Source of the DNA: Pseudolabrys sp.
GTDB taxonomy: Bacteria; Pseudomonadota; Alphaproteobacteria; Rhizobiales; Xanthobacteraceae
NCBI GenBank assembly: GCA_029980465.1
Contig: JARYIJ010000001.1
Location: forward strand, 1,674,001-1,738,000
DNA length: 64,000 nt
Reading direction: 5' to 3'
In this document: one piece after another, positions 8,690 through 18,046 of the stretch
Layout: each line of letters opens with the position of its first letter
Numbering within the stretch: the first letter of the stretch is position 1
The notes under the pieces: generated by a model
Databases searched by the model: none
Seen by the model: only the letters and a program-made list of their open reading frames with translations
What the model was told of the DNA's origin: nothing
Program-made: the position numbers and the translations under genes

Positions 8690-8716
8690 ACCAAAGCGCG
8701 GGCCAAAGGGCCCGCG
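8690..8716 (-). terminator. Possible terminator between the M50 protease and typA
   Basis: CGCGGGCC-AAAG-GGCCCGCG at 8697-8716 forms an 8-base-pair GC stem. On the minus strand it is followed by CTTTGGTTT, a weak T-rich tail. It lies just downstream of the M50 protease and upstream of typA. Confidence 0.4.
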
Positions 8717-8773
8717 AGTTGCGCGGAATATAGTGTTTTTGCGCCTTTGTGCAATGCGGCGGTAGAGGGCTGG

Positions 8774-9889
8774 TTAAGCCGCGTTGGGACGGCTCCAGGG
8801 CCCTAAAGTCGCGCCTTTCGGCAGCGCCGCCTGCAGCATCATCATCTCGCCGATGGTTTCCTGGGTAATCAGGCCGATGAGCCGGCCGGTGGCGTCGATG
8901 ACGCCGACGGCGGGAGCCTGCTTGTCCTGAAGGAGTTGGAAGGCCTGATCGAGATGGCTGCGATGCCCGACGGTCGGCATGTCGGCCACCATGGCGTCGG
9001 TGACGTGCGAGTCCGGGCCCTTGGCGTTGAGCGCACGGATCAGGTCGTTGCGGCCCAGCACGCCGAGCGGCTTGCCGGTGCCGTCGACCACCGGGAACTC
9101 GCCCTGGCTGGTGCTCAGCAGGGTGTGCACGGCGTCGCTGATCTTGGCGTCGGGCGACAGCACGGCGAACTGTGTCATCATCGCGTGGACGAGCGGCACG
9201 CCGTGCGAGGCGGCGCGCAACGCCACCATGTGCGCTTCCGACGAAGCGGCGAGATAAACGAAGATCGCGATGAAGATCAGGATCGGGTTGTAGAGCAGCC
9301 CGATGAAGCCGAGCACGAAGGCGACAGCCTGGCCGATCGCCGCGGCCGTTTCGGTCGCCCGCACATAGCCCATGCGGCTCGCCAGCGCTGCGCGCAGCAC
9401 GCGGCCGCCATCCATGGGAAATGCCGGGATCAGATTGAACAGTGCGATGAACAGGTTCACGGCAGCGAGCCGGTCGATCATGGAGACTTGCGCGTTGCCG
9501 ACGTCGGCGGAGGCGCCGCTGTCGATATGCGCGCCGGCCAGCATCAGCATGCCGGCAATGACGACGTTCACGATGGGGCCGGCGATCGCGACGAGGAATT
9601 CCTCGGAGGGCTTTTCGGGGATGTGTTCGAGTTGCGCGACGCCACCGATCGGCAGCAGCGTCACGTAGGGCGTCGTGACGCCGAAGGCGCGGGCCGTGAA
9701 GATGTGGCCGAATTCATGCAGCAGGACGCAGAGAAACAGGAGCACGATGAACAGCACCGTGTCGAAAGCCGTCGCCGGGCCGGCGGAGGCATAGCTGGCG
9801 GCGAAGATCCACGCCAGAAACAGCAGGAAGGTCAGGTGGATGCGCACCACGGTGCCCGCCACCGAGCCGATGTTCAATGACCAGGACAT
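8774..9889 (-). CDS. Site-2 protease family (M50) metalloprotease with C-terminal CBS pair
   Basis: The 371-residue polytopic membrane protein contains the zinc site HEFGH at residues 58-62 within a transmembrane helix and the third ligand in FPMDGGR (Asp160). A C-terminal CBS pair occupies about 235-355. Site-2 proteases cut substrates inside the membrane; CBS-containing members of the SpoIVFB/Rip3 type may sense nucleotides. The start is the ATG preceded by GAGG (MSWSLNIGSVAG), which fits the family better than an upstream in-frame start. The substrate is unknown. Confidence 0.92.
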   Translation of the reverse strand: MSWSLNIGSVAGTVVRIHLTFLLFLAWIFAASYASAGPATAFDTVLFIVLLFLCVLLHEFGHIFTARAFGVTTPYVTLLPIGGVAQLEHIPEKPSEEFLVAIAGPIVNVVIAGMLMLAGAHIDSGASADVGNAQVSMIDRLAAVNLFIALFNLIPAFPMDGGRVLRAALASRMGYVRATETAAAIGQAVAFVLGFIGLLYNPILIFIAIFVYLAASSEAHMVALRAASHGVPLVHAMMTQFAVLSPDAKISDAVHTLLSTSQGEFPVVDGTGKPLGVLGRNDLIRALNAKGPDSHVTDAMVADMPTVGHRSHLDQAFQLLQDKQAPAVGVIDATGRLIGLITQETIGEMMMLQAALPKGATLGPWSRPNAA

Positions 9890-9978
9890 GAAACCCTCAT
9901 AAGCTAATCGAACCCTAGAGATAGGGGTGGGGTTGAGCATTTGGCAGGGAGCCGCAAGGCCAACGAAAGGACCGTGCT

Positions 9979-10272
9979 ATGGCGCAGAAACTCGATGCAG
10001 CAGCCCGCAAATCGGCGCTCGGCCGCCTCAAGGGCTGGTCGGATGTGTCCGGCCGCGATGCCATCACCAGGACGTTCACGTTCAGGGACTTCAACGAGGC
10101 GTTCGGCTTCATGGCCCGCGCCGCGCTGGTCGCCGAAAAAATGGACCACCACCCGGAGTGGTCCAATGTCTACAAGACTGTCACCGTGACGCTGTCGACC
10201 CACGACGCCGGCGGCGTCACCGAGCGCGACGTGACACTCGCCGAGGCGATGGACCGGATCGCGGGGCCGTAG
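9979..10272 (+). CDS. 4a-hydroxytetrahydrobiopterin dehydratase (pterin-4a-carbinolamine dehydratase)
   Basis: The 97-residue cytosolic enzyme dehydrates 4a-hydroxytetrahydropterin formed by aromatic amino-acid hydroxylases. The active-site signature [32 protein letters not shown] is complete, including the HHP motif and the GG-V-T turn. The start follows AAAGGACC. No phenylalanine hydroxylase is seen nearby; many Hyphomicrobiales carry this gene as a single copy with an unclear partner. It diverges from the M50 protease. Confidence 0.93.
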   Translation: MAQKLDAAARKSALGRLKGWSDVSGRDAITRTFTFRDFNEAFGFMARAALVAEKMDHHPEWSNVYKTVTVTLSTHDAGGVTERDVTLAEAMDRIAGP

Positions 10273-10334
10273 CCGCCTTGGGACTCCGGCAGCCATGCTT
10301 GCGAGAGAGTGTCGCGCTGCCCACATACCCGGCC

Positions 10335-10688
10335 ATGACCGCACGCGCCGCATTCGGACGGATCGATCAGGATACCGGATTGCGCTTTCGCTTCTGGCGC
10401 AAACTTGTCCGCCACAGTGCGCGTTTTAGCGCGCGGTTGCCGTTCGCCGCGGATCTGCTCGCCGCCTATTACTGCGCGTTCGACCGCGACACGCCGCTCA
10501 AGGTGAAGGCGACGCTGGTCGCGGCCATCGCCTATTTCGTATTGCCGGCTGACGCCATTCCCGACGTGCTGCCGGTGATCGGCTTCACCGACGATGCCGC
10601 CGTGCTGGCGGCGGCGGTCAAGCTGGTGGCGAGTCATATCACGCCGCTGCATCGCGAGGCGGCGCAGCGCGCGCTGGCGCGGCTTTAG
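10335..10688 (+). CDS. DUF1232 (YkvA-like) protein
   Basis: The 117-residue protein ends with the DUF1232 core: PLKVKATLVAAIAYFVLPADAIPDVLPVIGFTDDAAVLAAAV at about 55-96, where the PxDxIPDxxPxxGxxDD pattern is diagnostic. The family is of unknown function and has a short hydrophobic hairpin that may associate with membranes. The start ATG lies 62 bases after the pterin dehydratase stop, so co-transcription is plausible. It is convergent with the HxlR regulator, 6 bases away. Confidence 0.85.
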   Translation: MTARAAFGRIDQDTGLRFRFWRKLVRHSARFSARLPFAADLLAAYYCAFDRDTPLKVKATLVAAIAYFVLPADAIPDVLPVIGFTDDAAVLAAAVKLVASHITPLHREAAQRALARL

Positions 10689-10694
10689 CGCGTA

Positions 10695-11090
10695 TCAGGT
10701 GTCGCGGGCGTCGAAGGCCTGACGCGCCTTCTCGATCTTCTTCATGTGACGCCGCGCCCAGTCGCCGAGTGGTCCCACTGCGCGCAACAGGTCGCGGCCG
10801 AGCTCGGTCAGCTCGTAGTCGACGCGCGGCGGGATGCTCGGGAACACCGTGCGCTCGACGATGCCGTCGCGTTCGAGCCCGCGCAATGTCAGCGTCAGCA
10901 TGCGTTGCGAGATGCTGCCGATGCGCCGCCGCAATTCGGAAAAACGCAGCGCGCCGCCGGCGAGCTGGACGACGATCAAAATCGTCCACTTGTCGCCGAT
11001 GCGCTGCAGCACCTCGCCGATGCGCTTGCACTCGCTGGGAACATGAATGTTCCCGAGTGCCACCTGTGTGCCTTCTTGCACGCTCGCCAT
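10695..11090 (-). CDS. HxlR-type winged-helix transcriptional regulator
   Basis: The 131-residue DNA-binding protein has a MarR/HxlR-like winged helix at about 25-110 with the family pattern IGDKWTILIVVQLAGGALRFSELRRRIGSISQRMLTLTLRGLERDGIVER. The conserved N-terminal Cys21 (SECKRIGEVL) is the position used as a redox or electrophile sensor in YodB/HypR relatives. It diverges from a flavin/quinone reductase gene with 87 bases between starts, the usual layout of a local repressor and its target. The effector is inferred only. Confidence 0.9.
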   Translation of the reverse strand: MASVQEGTQVALGNIHVPSECKRIGEVLQRIGDKWTILIVVQLAGGALRFSELRRRIGSISQRMLTLTLRGLERDGIVERTVFPSIPPRVDYELTELGRDLLRAVGPLGDWARRHMKKIEKARQAFDARDT

Positions 11091-11177
11091 ATGGTCACCT
11101 AATGAGCCCGGGACACAAATAGTAACCATGAGCGGCTTTCGCAACCGGGAAAGCCCTCCAGCCAAAGGGACTTTCCG

Positions 11178-11744
11178 ATGCGGAACCTTCATATCGTCAT
11201 TGCCAGCGTCCGTCCGGGCCGCGGCGGGCCGGCCATCGCGCGCTGGTTCGAGGGCTATGCGAAAGAGCACGGCGGCTTCGCGCCGAAGGTCGTCGACATC
11301 GCCGATTTCAAGCTGCCGCTGCTCGACGAGGCCAAGCACCCGATCATGAAGCAGTACGTGCAGAGCCACACCAAGGCGTGGTCGGCGAGCGTCGCCGAAG
11401 CCGACGCCTACGTGTTCGTGACGCCGGAATACGATTACTTCCCGCCGGCCTCGTTCGTGAACGCGCTGCAGTTTCTCGCCAGCGAGTGGCACTACAAGCC
11501 GGCCGGCCTGCTGAGCTATGGCGGCGTGTCCGGCGGCCTGCGCGCCGCGCAGACCGAGAAGCTCCTCATCACGTCGTTGCGCATGATGCCGATTCCCGAA
11601 GGCGTGCCGGTGCCGAGCTACGCGCAGTTCATCGACGACAAGGGCACGTTCAAGCCGAACGACCTCATCGTCACCAGCGCCAAGACGATGCTCGACGAGC
11701 TGGTGAAGTGGTCCGACGCGCTCAAGCCGATGCGCGCGGCGTAA
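11178..11744 (+). CDS. NADPH-dependent FMN reductase family protein
   Basis: The 188-residue flavodoxin-like protein has the FMN phosphate loop ASVRPGRGGPAIARWF at about 9-24 and the isoalloxazine-contact motif TPEYDYFPPASFVNALQF at about 80-98. It also has SYGGVSGGLRAAQ, as in chromate/quinone/azo reductases of the ChrR-AzoR-YhdA group. It is likely a cytosolic two-electron reductase of quinones or nitro/azo compounds. It is transcribed away from the HxlR regulator. A family-B repeat follows the stop codon by about 15 bases. Confidence 0.88.
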   Translation: MRNLHIVIASVRPGRGGPAIARWFEGYAKEHGGFAPKVVDIADFKLPLLDEAKHPIMKQYVQSHTKAWSASVAEADAYVFVTPEYDYFPPASFVNALQFLASEWHYKPAGLLSYGGVSGGLRAAQTEKLLITSLRMMPIPEGVPVPSYAQFIDDKGTFKPNDLIVTSAKTMLDELVKWSDALKPMRAA

Positions 11745-11757
11745 TTGTTCGGCACAG

Positions 11758-11924
11758 CGCGCTCCCTCTCCCGCATAGCCCGTCGAAGACGGGCGTGAAC
11801 GCCCTTTCGCTGGGAGAGGGTCGGGGGGTCTTGCTTAATCGCACGAGCGAAAGCCCTCACCCGCCTGCCTCGCTTCGCTCGGCAGGCGACCTCTCCCGTA
11901 AAACGGGAGAGGTGAAGTGAGCGT
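11758..11924. repeat. Family-B hairpin repeat
   Basis: The segment reads CTCCCTCTCCCGC ... GGGAGAGGGTCGGGGG ... CCCTCACCCGCC ... CCTCTCCCGTAAAACGGGAG. Two outer hairpins flank a central arm GGGTCGGGG/CCCTCACCC. It occupies the gap between the flavin reductase and quinone oxidoreductase genes. Copies of this family also lie inside rlmN (14583), at the rimM 3' end (43996) and upstream of ffh (46846). Confidence 0.8.
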
Positions 11925-11963
11925 AACGAAGCTCATCTTATTAGCCTTGAGACGCTTACACTC

Positions 11964-12938
11964 TCACAGCCGCAAGATCACCTTGCCCATCACCTGCCGC
12001 GCGGCGATCGCCTTGAGCGCCGTGGCGGCGTCATCAAGCGGGTAGACGGCGTGGACGTGCGACGACAGCCTGCCGGCTGCCGTCCACTCCAGGATTTGCC
12101 TCATATTGGCGCGGTGGCCGTCCGGGTCGCGCTCGATGAACGAGCCCCAGAACACGCCGACGATGTCGCCGCCCTTGAGCAGCGCGAGGTTGAGCGGAAT
12201 TTTCGGGATCTCGCCGGCGGCGAAGCCGACGACGAGGAAGCGGCCCTGCCAGGCGATCGCGCGCAGCGCCGGCTCGGCGTAAGGCCCGCCGACCGGATCG
12301 TAGATGACGTCGGCGCCCTTGCCGCCGGTGGCGCGGCGCAATGCCTCCTTGAGGTCGCCGCTCGCGTAATTGATCGTCTCGTCGGCGCCGTGCGTTGTCG
12401 CGAAAGCGAGCTTGTCGTCCGACGACGCGCAGGCGATGACGCGCGCGCCCATCACCTTGCCGATCTCGATGGCGGCGAGGCCGGCGCCGCCCGAGGCGCC
12501 GAGCACGACCAGCGTCTCGCCCGGTCTGAGATGCGCGCGGTCCTTCAGCGCGTGCAAGGCCGTGCCGTAGGTGACGGCGAGGCCGGCGGCGCGATCGAAG
12601 TCGAGCGCGTCCGGCATCGGCACGAGCGTCTCCGCCGCGACGAGCATCTTCTCGCGCGCGGCGCCGTAGCCGACATAGGCAAGCACGCGGTCGCCCGGCT
12701 TCACGCTCGTGACGTTCGGTCCAACGCTCTCGACCACGCCGGCGAATTCGGCGGCGGGCGAGAACGGCATCGCCGGCCTGGTCTGGTACTTGCCCTGGAT
12801 GATCAGCGTGTCGAAGAAGTTCAGCGCGGCCGCCCTGACGCGAACCACGGCCTCGCCAGGTCCGGCGGCCGGGTCGGCAATGGTTTCGATACGGAGGTCG
12901 TCGGGCGCGCCGTAGCGCGTGCAAAGCAACGCTTTCAT
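11964..12938 (-). CDS. NADPH:quinone oxidoreductase family (zinc-free MDR)
   Basis: The 324-residue cytosolic protein belongs to the medium-chain reductase superfamily. It has a GroES-like N-domain (FSPAAEFAGVVESVGPNVTSVKPGDRVLAYV) and the nucleotide motif VVLGASGGAGLAAIEIGKVMGARVIA near residues 140-165. The ends match quinone oxidoreductases (AIAARQVMGKVILRL). Structural and catalytic zinc cysteines are absent, as in QOR-type enzymes. It likely reduces quinones or enones with NADPH. The MKALLC start is standard for the family. Together with the flavin reductase upstream it may serve electrophile detoxification; that link is inference. Confidence 0.88.
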   Translation of the reverse strand: MKALLCTRYGAPDDLRIETIADPAAGPGEAVVRVRAAALNFFDTLIIQGKYQTRPAMPFSPAAEFAGVVESVGPNVTSVKPGDRVLAYVGYGAAREKMLVAAETLVPMPDALDFDRAAGLAVTYGTALHALKDRAHLRPGETLVVLGASGGAGLAAIEIGKVMGARVIACASSDDKLAFATTHGADETINYASGDLKEALRRATGGKGADVIYDPVGGPYAEPALRAIAWQGRFLVVGFAAGEIPKIPLNLALLKGGDIVGVFWGSFIERDPDGHRANMRQILEWTAAGRLSSHVHAVYPLDDAATALKAIAARQVMGKVILRL

Positions 12939-13096
12939 GGACCCGTGCCTTAGCACAAAGCGTGAAGATTGACGCGGCGCGGCGACCGGTCGCGCGATAC
13001 GGGCTTCACATGATCGATTTTCATGTTTAATGCGCTAGTATCCCGCGATTCCTCGGGCGGCCTGTCGGCCGTCACCCCTTACACCGGAAGGGCCCG

Positions 13097-13639
13097 ATGA
13101 CCAGACTTTCTTTGCTTCATTCGATATCGGCTGGACTGCTCGCTTGCGCGGCGTTTTCCGCGCCGGCGCTGGCCCAGCCAAAAAGCGGGGGCGACCAGCC
13201 GGTACTGCTCGGCCAGTTCGGCGACTGGGGGGCCTACAAGGCGACCCCGGGCGGCAAGATGGTGTGCTTCGCGCTGGCGAAGCCGTCGTCCGCCGTGACC
13301 GATCCGCCGGGCCGCAGCCGCGATCCGGCCTATCTGTTCGTGTCCACCCGGCCCGCCGAGAAGGTGAAGAACGAGATATCGGTGATCGTCGGCTATCCGC
13401 AGAAGCCCGGCGCCGACACCACGGCGATGGTCGGCAACGACCATTTTGCCATGTACACGCAGAACGACGGCGCCTGGATCAAGAACGCGGCCGACGAATC
13501 GAAGCTGGTCGACGCCATGCGCAAGGGCGCCGATCTGGTGCTCAAGAGCGAATCGACCCGCGGAACCAAGACCACCGACACCTATTCGCTGAAGGGCGTC
13601 GCCCAGGCGCTCGACAAGGTGGCCGAGGAGTGCAAGTGA
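13097..13639 (+). CDS. Invasion-associated locus B (IalB)-like exported protein
   Basis: The 180-residue protein starts with a signal peptide (about residues 1-26, ending APALAQ). The rest matches the IalB-like family: LLGQFGDWGAYKATPGGKMVCFALAKPSS, then PAYLFVSTRPAEKVKNEISVIVGYP and the C-terminal YSLKGVAQALDKVAEECK. Two cysteines (in MVCFAL and EECK) may form a disulfide in the periplasm. The family is very common in Hyphomicrobiales, including free-living ones, so the Bartonella invasion role should not be assumed. GGAAGGGCCCG precedes the ATG. A large repeat follows the stop. Confidence 0.85.
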   Translation: MTRLSLLHSISAGLLACAAFSAPALAQPKSGGDQPVLLGQFGDWGAYKATPGGKMVCFALAKPSSAVTDPPGRSRDPAYLFVSTRPAEKVKNEISVIVGYPQKPGADTTAMVGNDHFAMYTQNDGAWIKNAADESKLVDAMRKGADLVLKSESTRGTKTTDTYSLKGVAQALDKVAEECK

Positions 13640-13646
13640 CGTCCTC

Positions 13647-14000
13647 CTCATGGTTAGGAGCGCTGCCATAGCGCGTCAAAGACGCGCGTGAACGCGCTTA
13701 CGGCAGCGCGCCTCGAACCATGAGGCCAAATGTTTCAAGGGCTTGATCTTCATCCTTCGAGATGCGGCTCGTTGGGCCGCTCCTTGGAGTCTGACTCGAA
13801 AAGAGCCCGTCAAAATCAACGACGTGTCCCGGACGCGGTGCAGCACAAGCGTAGCGCCGTGGTGCACCGCAGAGCCGGGACCCCGGTTATATGCAAAGAA
13901 ACCGGGGTCCCGGGTCTGCAGCGCACCGCTAATGCGCTGCGCTGCGCCCGGGACACGAGCTTGAAAACCCGGAATCGTTTCCGGCCAGACTGTCAGGATG
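13647..14000. repeat. Family-A composite repeat
   Basis: The 402-base gap 13640-14041 is almost filled by this element. A first hairpin has the arms CTCATGGTT and AACCATGAG. Then comes a conserved lead CTCGAAAAGAGCCCGTCAAA, and a core opening GTGTCCCGGACGCGGTGCAG and closing CGCTGCGCCCGGGACAC. Inside the core is a second inverted pair, CCGGGACCCCGG and CCGGGGTCCCGG. The tail is CTGTCAGGATGAGGG. Seven related copies occur in the window. Confidence 0.85.
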
Positions 14001-14041
14001 AGGGTCGTATTTTGTGCCCAATGGCATAAATAGCTGACGTC

Positions 14042-15352
14042 ATGAGTTTGCAGGAACTCGCCCCGATCGAGAAAACTGCGCTGGAGCGCTATGTCGCGCC
14101 GGCGAGGCCGTCGCTCGTCGGCCTGTCGCGCGCGGCGCTGTCCGATGCGCTCGGCACGCTCGGCGTCCCGGAGCGCGAGCGCAAGATGCGGGTGCAGCAG
14201 CTCTGGCACTGGATCTACGTGCGCGGCGCGACCTCGTTCGGCGTGATGTCGAGCGTGTCGAAGGAGCTGCGCGCCAGGCTCGGCGCCGCGTTCACCGTGG
14301 CGCGGCCCGAGGTCGTGGTCGAGCAGATTTCGGTCGACGGCACGCGCAAGTGGCTGCTGCGGCTGCCCGGCGAAGTGGACGGCGAGCGCCCGCACGAGGT
14401 CGAGTGCGTCTATATCCCCGACGGCGACCGCGGCACATTGTGCGTGTCGAGCCAGGTCGGCTGCACGCTCAACTGCGCGTTCTGCCACACCGGCACGCAG
14501 CGGCTGGTGCGCAATCTGGTGCCCGGCGAGATCGTCGGCCAGGTCATGGTGGCGCGCGACCGGCTCGGCGACTGGGCACCGGCTCACCTCTCCCCGCGTG
14601 CGGGGAGAGGTCGGCGCGAAGCGCCGGGTGAGGGGGCTTTGCCGTACGCCGTGCCAGCTGAGGTGGCCCCTCACCCCGACCCTCTCCCCGCACGCGGGGA
14701 GAGGGAGAAGAGCAAGCGGCAGGTCACCAACATCGTCATGATGGGAATGGGCGAGCCGCTCTACAATCTCGACAACGTGCGCGACGCGTTGGCGATCGTC
14801 GCCGACGGCGACGGCATCGCCATCTCCAAGCGCCGCATCACGCTGTCGACCTCGGGCGTCGTGCCGATGATCGCGCGCGCCGGCGAGGAGATAGGCTGCA
14901 TGCTGGCGATCTCGCTGCACGCCGTGCGCGATGAACTGCGCAACGAGCTGGTGCCGCTCAACCGCAAATATCCGATCGCCGAATTGCTCGACGCCTGCCG
15001 CAATTATCCCGGCGCCAGCAATGCACGCCGCATCACCTTCGAATACGTGATGCTCAAGGGCGTCAACGATTCGATTGATGACGCCAAGGCGCTGGTGCGG
15101 TTGCTCAAGGGCATTCCCGCCAAGATCAACCTGATCCCGTTCAACCCGTGGCCCGGCACCCGATACGAGTGCTCGGACTGGGATCAGATCGAGAAGTTCT
15201 CCGAGGTCGTGTTCAACGCCGGCTATGCGTCGCCGGTGCGCACGCCACGCGGCCGCGACATTCTCGCCGCCTGCGGCCAGCTCAAGAGCGCGACCGAGAA
15301 GCTGTCGGCGCGCGAGCGCATGGCGTTGCGCGCCATGGCGATGACGGAGTAG
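14042..15352 (+). CDS. rlmN: Dual-specificity rRNA/tRNA adenine-C2 methyltransferase RlmN, with in-frame repeat insertion
   Basis: The 436-residue radical-SAM enzyme methylates C2 of A2503 in 23S rRNA and A37 in some tRNAs. Motifs: [19 protein letters not shown], the 4Fe-4S triad [11 protein letters not shown] region (CxxxCxxC), GMGEPLYN, the [15 protein letters not shown] segment, and the C-terminal catalytic Cys in [14 protein letters not shown]. Relatives are about 400 residues. The excess lies at about residues 181-222, where bases 14583-14706 are a family-B hairpin repeat translated as a Pro/Arg/Gly-rich linker ([17 protein letters not shown]...) between the radical-SAM triad strand and [12 protein letters not shown]. 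The frame is preserved and all catalytic motifs are intact. Confidence 0.96.
   Translation: MSLQELAPIEKTALERYVAPARPSLVGLSRAALSDALGTLGVPERERKMRVQQLWHWIYVRGATSFGVMSSVSKELRARLGAAFTVARPEVVVEQISVDGTRKWLLRLPGEVDGERPHEVECVYIPDGDRGTLCVSSQVGCTLNCAFCHTGTQRLVRNLVPGEIVGQVMVARDRLGDWAPAHLSPRAGRGRREAPGEGALPYAVPAEVAPHPDPLPARGEREKSKRQVTNIVMMGMGEPLYNLDNVRDALAIVADGDGIAISKRRITLSTSGVVPMIARAGEEIGCMLAISLHAVRDELRNELVPLNRKYPIAELLDACRNYPGASNARRITFEYVMLKGVNDSIDDAKALVRLLKGIPAKINLIPFNPWPGTRYECSDWDQIEKFSEVVFNAGYASPVRTPRGRDILAACGQLKSATEKLSARERMALRAMAMTE
14583..14706. repeat. Family-B hairpin repeat inside rlmN
   Basis: It contains two perfect 11-base-pair hairpins, CCTCTCCCCGC-GT-GCGGGGAGAGG at 14587-14610 and CCTCTCCCCGC-ACGC... 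at 14681-14704. Between them are the arms GTGAGGGG (14628-14635) and CCCCTCAC (14667-14674). About 123 bases are added, a multiple of three, without a stop codon in the rlmN frame. Confidence 0.92.
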
Positions 15353-15379
15353 CGCGACGATCATGCGCAAGGACGCATA

Positions 15380-15823
15380 ATGGCGCTGATCGGCCGCATC
15401 CTCGTCATTCTGGTCGCCATTGTGCTGGCCGCCGTCGTCGCCGGCATTGTCGCGGCGGCAGGGGTTCTCGATTCGATCACCCACAGCTTCGGTGCAAACG
15501 AGAGCTTCTTCTATTGGGGCACCGCGTCGGTCGTCAGCGCGTTCGCGCTGGCGGTCGGCTTCCTGCCGCTGGTGATTCTCATCGCCGTTACCGAGGCCTT
15601 CAATGTGCGCGCCTTCCTGATCTACGCGTTCGGCGGCGCGCTGCTGATGCTGGCCGGCTATTACGCCAGCGGCGCGCCGGGCCTTTACGAGGAATCGATC
15701 GATCGTCCGCCGCCGCTGCTGCCGCGCGAGGCCGAGGTGGCCGCCGCGGCCGGCGCCGCGTTCGGCACGGTCTACTGGATCATCGCCGGCCGCCGGGCGG
15801 GCCAATGGCGGCGGCAGGGTTGA
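15380..15823 (+). CDS. Hypothetical membrane protein
   Basis: I do not recognise a named family. The 147-residue protein has four hydrophobic segments: about 5-29 (LVILVAIVLAAVVAGIVAAAGV), 45-75 (TASVVSAFALAVGFLPLVILIAV), 80-97 (RAFLIYAFGGALLMLAGYY) and 122-137 (EAEVAAAAGAAFGTVYWIIAG). A loop between the third and fourth contains DRPPPLLPREAE. It is probably an inner-membrane protein. It begins 28 bases after rlmN with AAGGACGC ahead of the ATG and may be co-transcribed with it. A family-C repeat follows. Confidence 0.75.
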   Translation: MALIGRILVILVAIVLAAVVAGIVAAAGVLDSITHSFGANESFFYWGTASVVSAFALAVGFLPLVILIAVTEAFNVRAFLIYAFGGALLMLAGYYASGAPGLYEESIDRPPPLLPREAEVAAAAGAAFGTVYWIIAGRRAGQWRRQG

Positions 15824-15861
15824 TCGCTCTGTTGCAAAGGCACAGCGATCCGTCATCCTCC

Positions 15862-15953
15862 GATGTCGTCCCCGCGCAAGCGGGGACCCAGTATCCAATG
15901 AGGTTCATTGGGTACTGGATGCCCGCTTTCGCGGGCATCATGACGAAAGAGAT
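15862..15953. repeat. Family-C hairpin repeat
   Basis: CGTCCCCGCGCAAGCGGGGA, then CCCAGTATCCAATGA, its inverse TCATTGGGTACTGG, and ATGCCCGCTTTCGCGGGCAT. The whole unit is a nested palindrome filling the space between the membrane protein and PAP2 genes; it ends just before the PAP2 ribosome-binding site. Confidence 0.8.
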
Positions 15954-15959
15954 CGCCTC

Positions 15960-16697
15960 ATGACTCGCGCCGGACTGGTGGCTGTGCTCGTGGTCGCGCT
16001 GATCGGCGGCGCGCTGTTCGCGCTCGAACCGCGGCTCGACCTCACGCTGTCACATTATCTGTTCATACACGTTGCGCCGGGCTTCAAGGCGGGCACAGTG
16101 ATGACGGTCCTGCGCGAGGCCGCGCGCTTCGTCGTCACGCTGGTCGCGGCGCCGGCTTTCGTCGCGGTGGCGCTCAAATTGCTGGCGCCGCAGCGCGCCA
16201 TGCTCATTCCTGCGCGCGCCGTGCTGCTCATGATCGCCTCGCTCGCCATCGGCCCCGGCCTCGTCAGCAACGTCATCCTCAAGGATCACTGGCACCGGCC
16301 ACGGCCCTATCAGGTCACCGAGTTCGGCGGCGCGCTGCCGTTCGTGCCGTGGTGGGATCCGCGCGGCGCCTGCGCCACCAACTGCTCATTTGTTGCCGGC
16401 GAGCCGTCGGGCGCGTTCTGGACGATCGCGGCCGCAAGCTACGCGCCGCCGCCGTGGCGCGCCGCCGCCTATGCCGGCGCGATCACGTTCGGCGTCGCCG
16501 TCGGCGTGCTGCGCATGGCGGCCGGCGGCCACTTTGCCAGCGACGTCCTGTTTGCCGGGGTGCTCACTTTCCTGGTGATCTGGCTTATCCACGCGCTGAT
16601 CTACCGCTGGATGGCGGGCCGTTTGACGGACGCGGCCATCGAACGCGCGCTGGTGAGCATCGTGCGGCGGCCGCAACGGCAAAACGGCCGGGACTAG
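15960..16697 (+). CDS. PAP2 family membrane phosphatase
   Basis: The 245-residue polytopic protein has about six hydrophobic helices. PAP2 signature 1 is KDHWHRPRP (Kx6RP), about residues 105-113, and signature 3 is [11 protein letters not shown] (Rx5Hx3D). Signature 2, normally PSGH, reads GEPSGAFW, so the usual histidine is alanine; this variant is, from memory, frequent in alphaproteobacterial lipid A 1-phosphatase-like members. It probably dephosphorylates a lipid phosphate or pyrophosphate at the periplasmic face. The start ATG directly follows a repeat, with GAAAGAGA as ribosome-binding site. Confidence 0.85.
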   Translation: MTRAGLVAVLVVALIGGALFALEPRLDLTLSHYLFIHVAPGFKAGTVMTVLREAARFVVTLVAAPAFVAVALKLLAPQRAMLIPARAVLLMIASLAIGPGLVSNVILKDHWHRPRPYQVTEFGGALPFVPWWDPRGACATNCSFVAGEPSGAFWTIAAASYAPPPWRAAAYAGAITFGVAVGVLRMAAGGHFASDVLFAGVLTFLVIWLIHALIYRWMAGRLTDAAIERALVSIVRRPQRQNGRD

Positions 16698-16804
16698 CGC
16701 CAAAGACCCTTGATGGCGGCACGAACTGGCCCCTTCACTTGGCCGGTGAAGATGTGCCAAGTGTTCCCGCGCGCGTTGCGCGCCTGTGCATCAAGAGTGG
16801 ACCG

Positions 16805-18045
<1,241 letters not shown>

Positions 18046-18046
<1 letters not shown>

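Noticed and set aside
13676..15898. 740-codon minus-strand open frame across the repeat, rlmN and the membrane-protein gene
   Set aside because: It crosses several real genes and repeats; no conserved domain.
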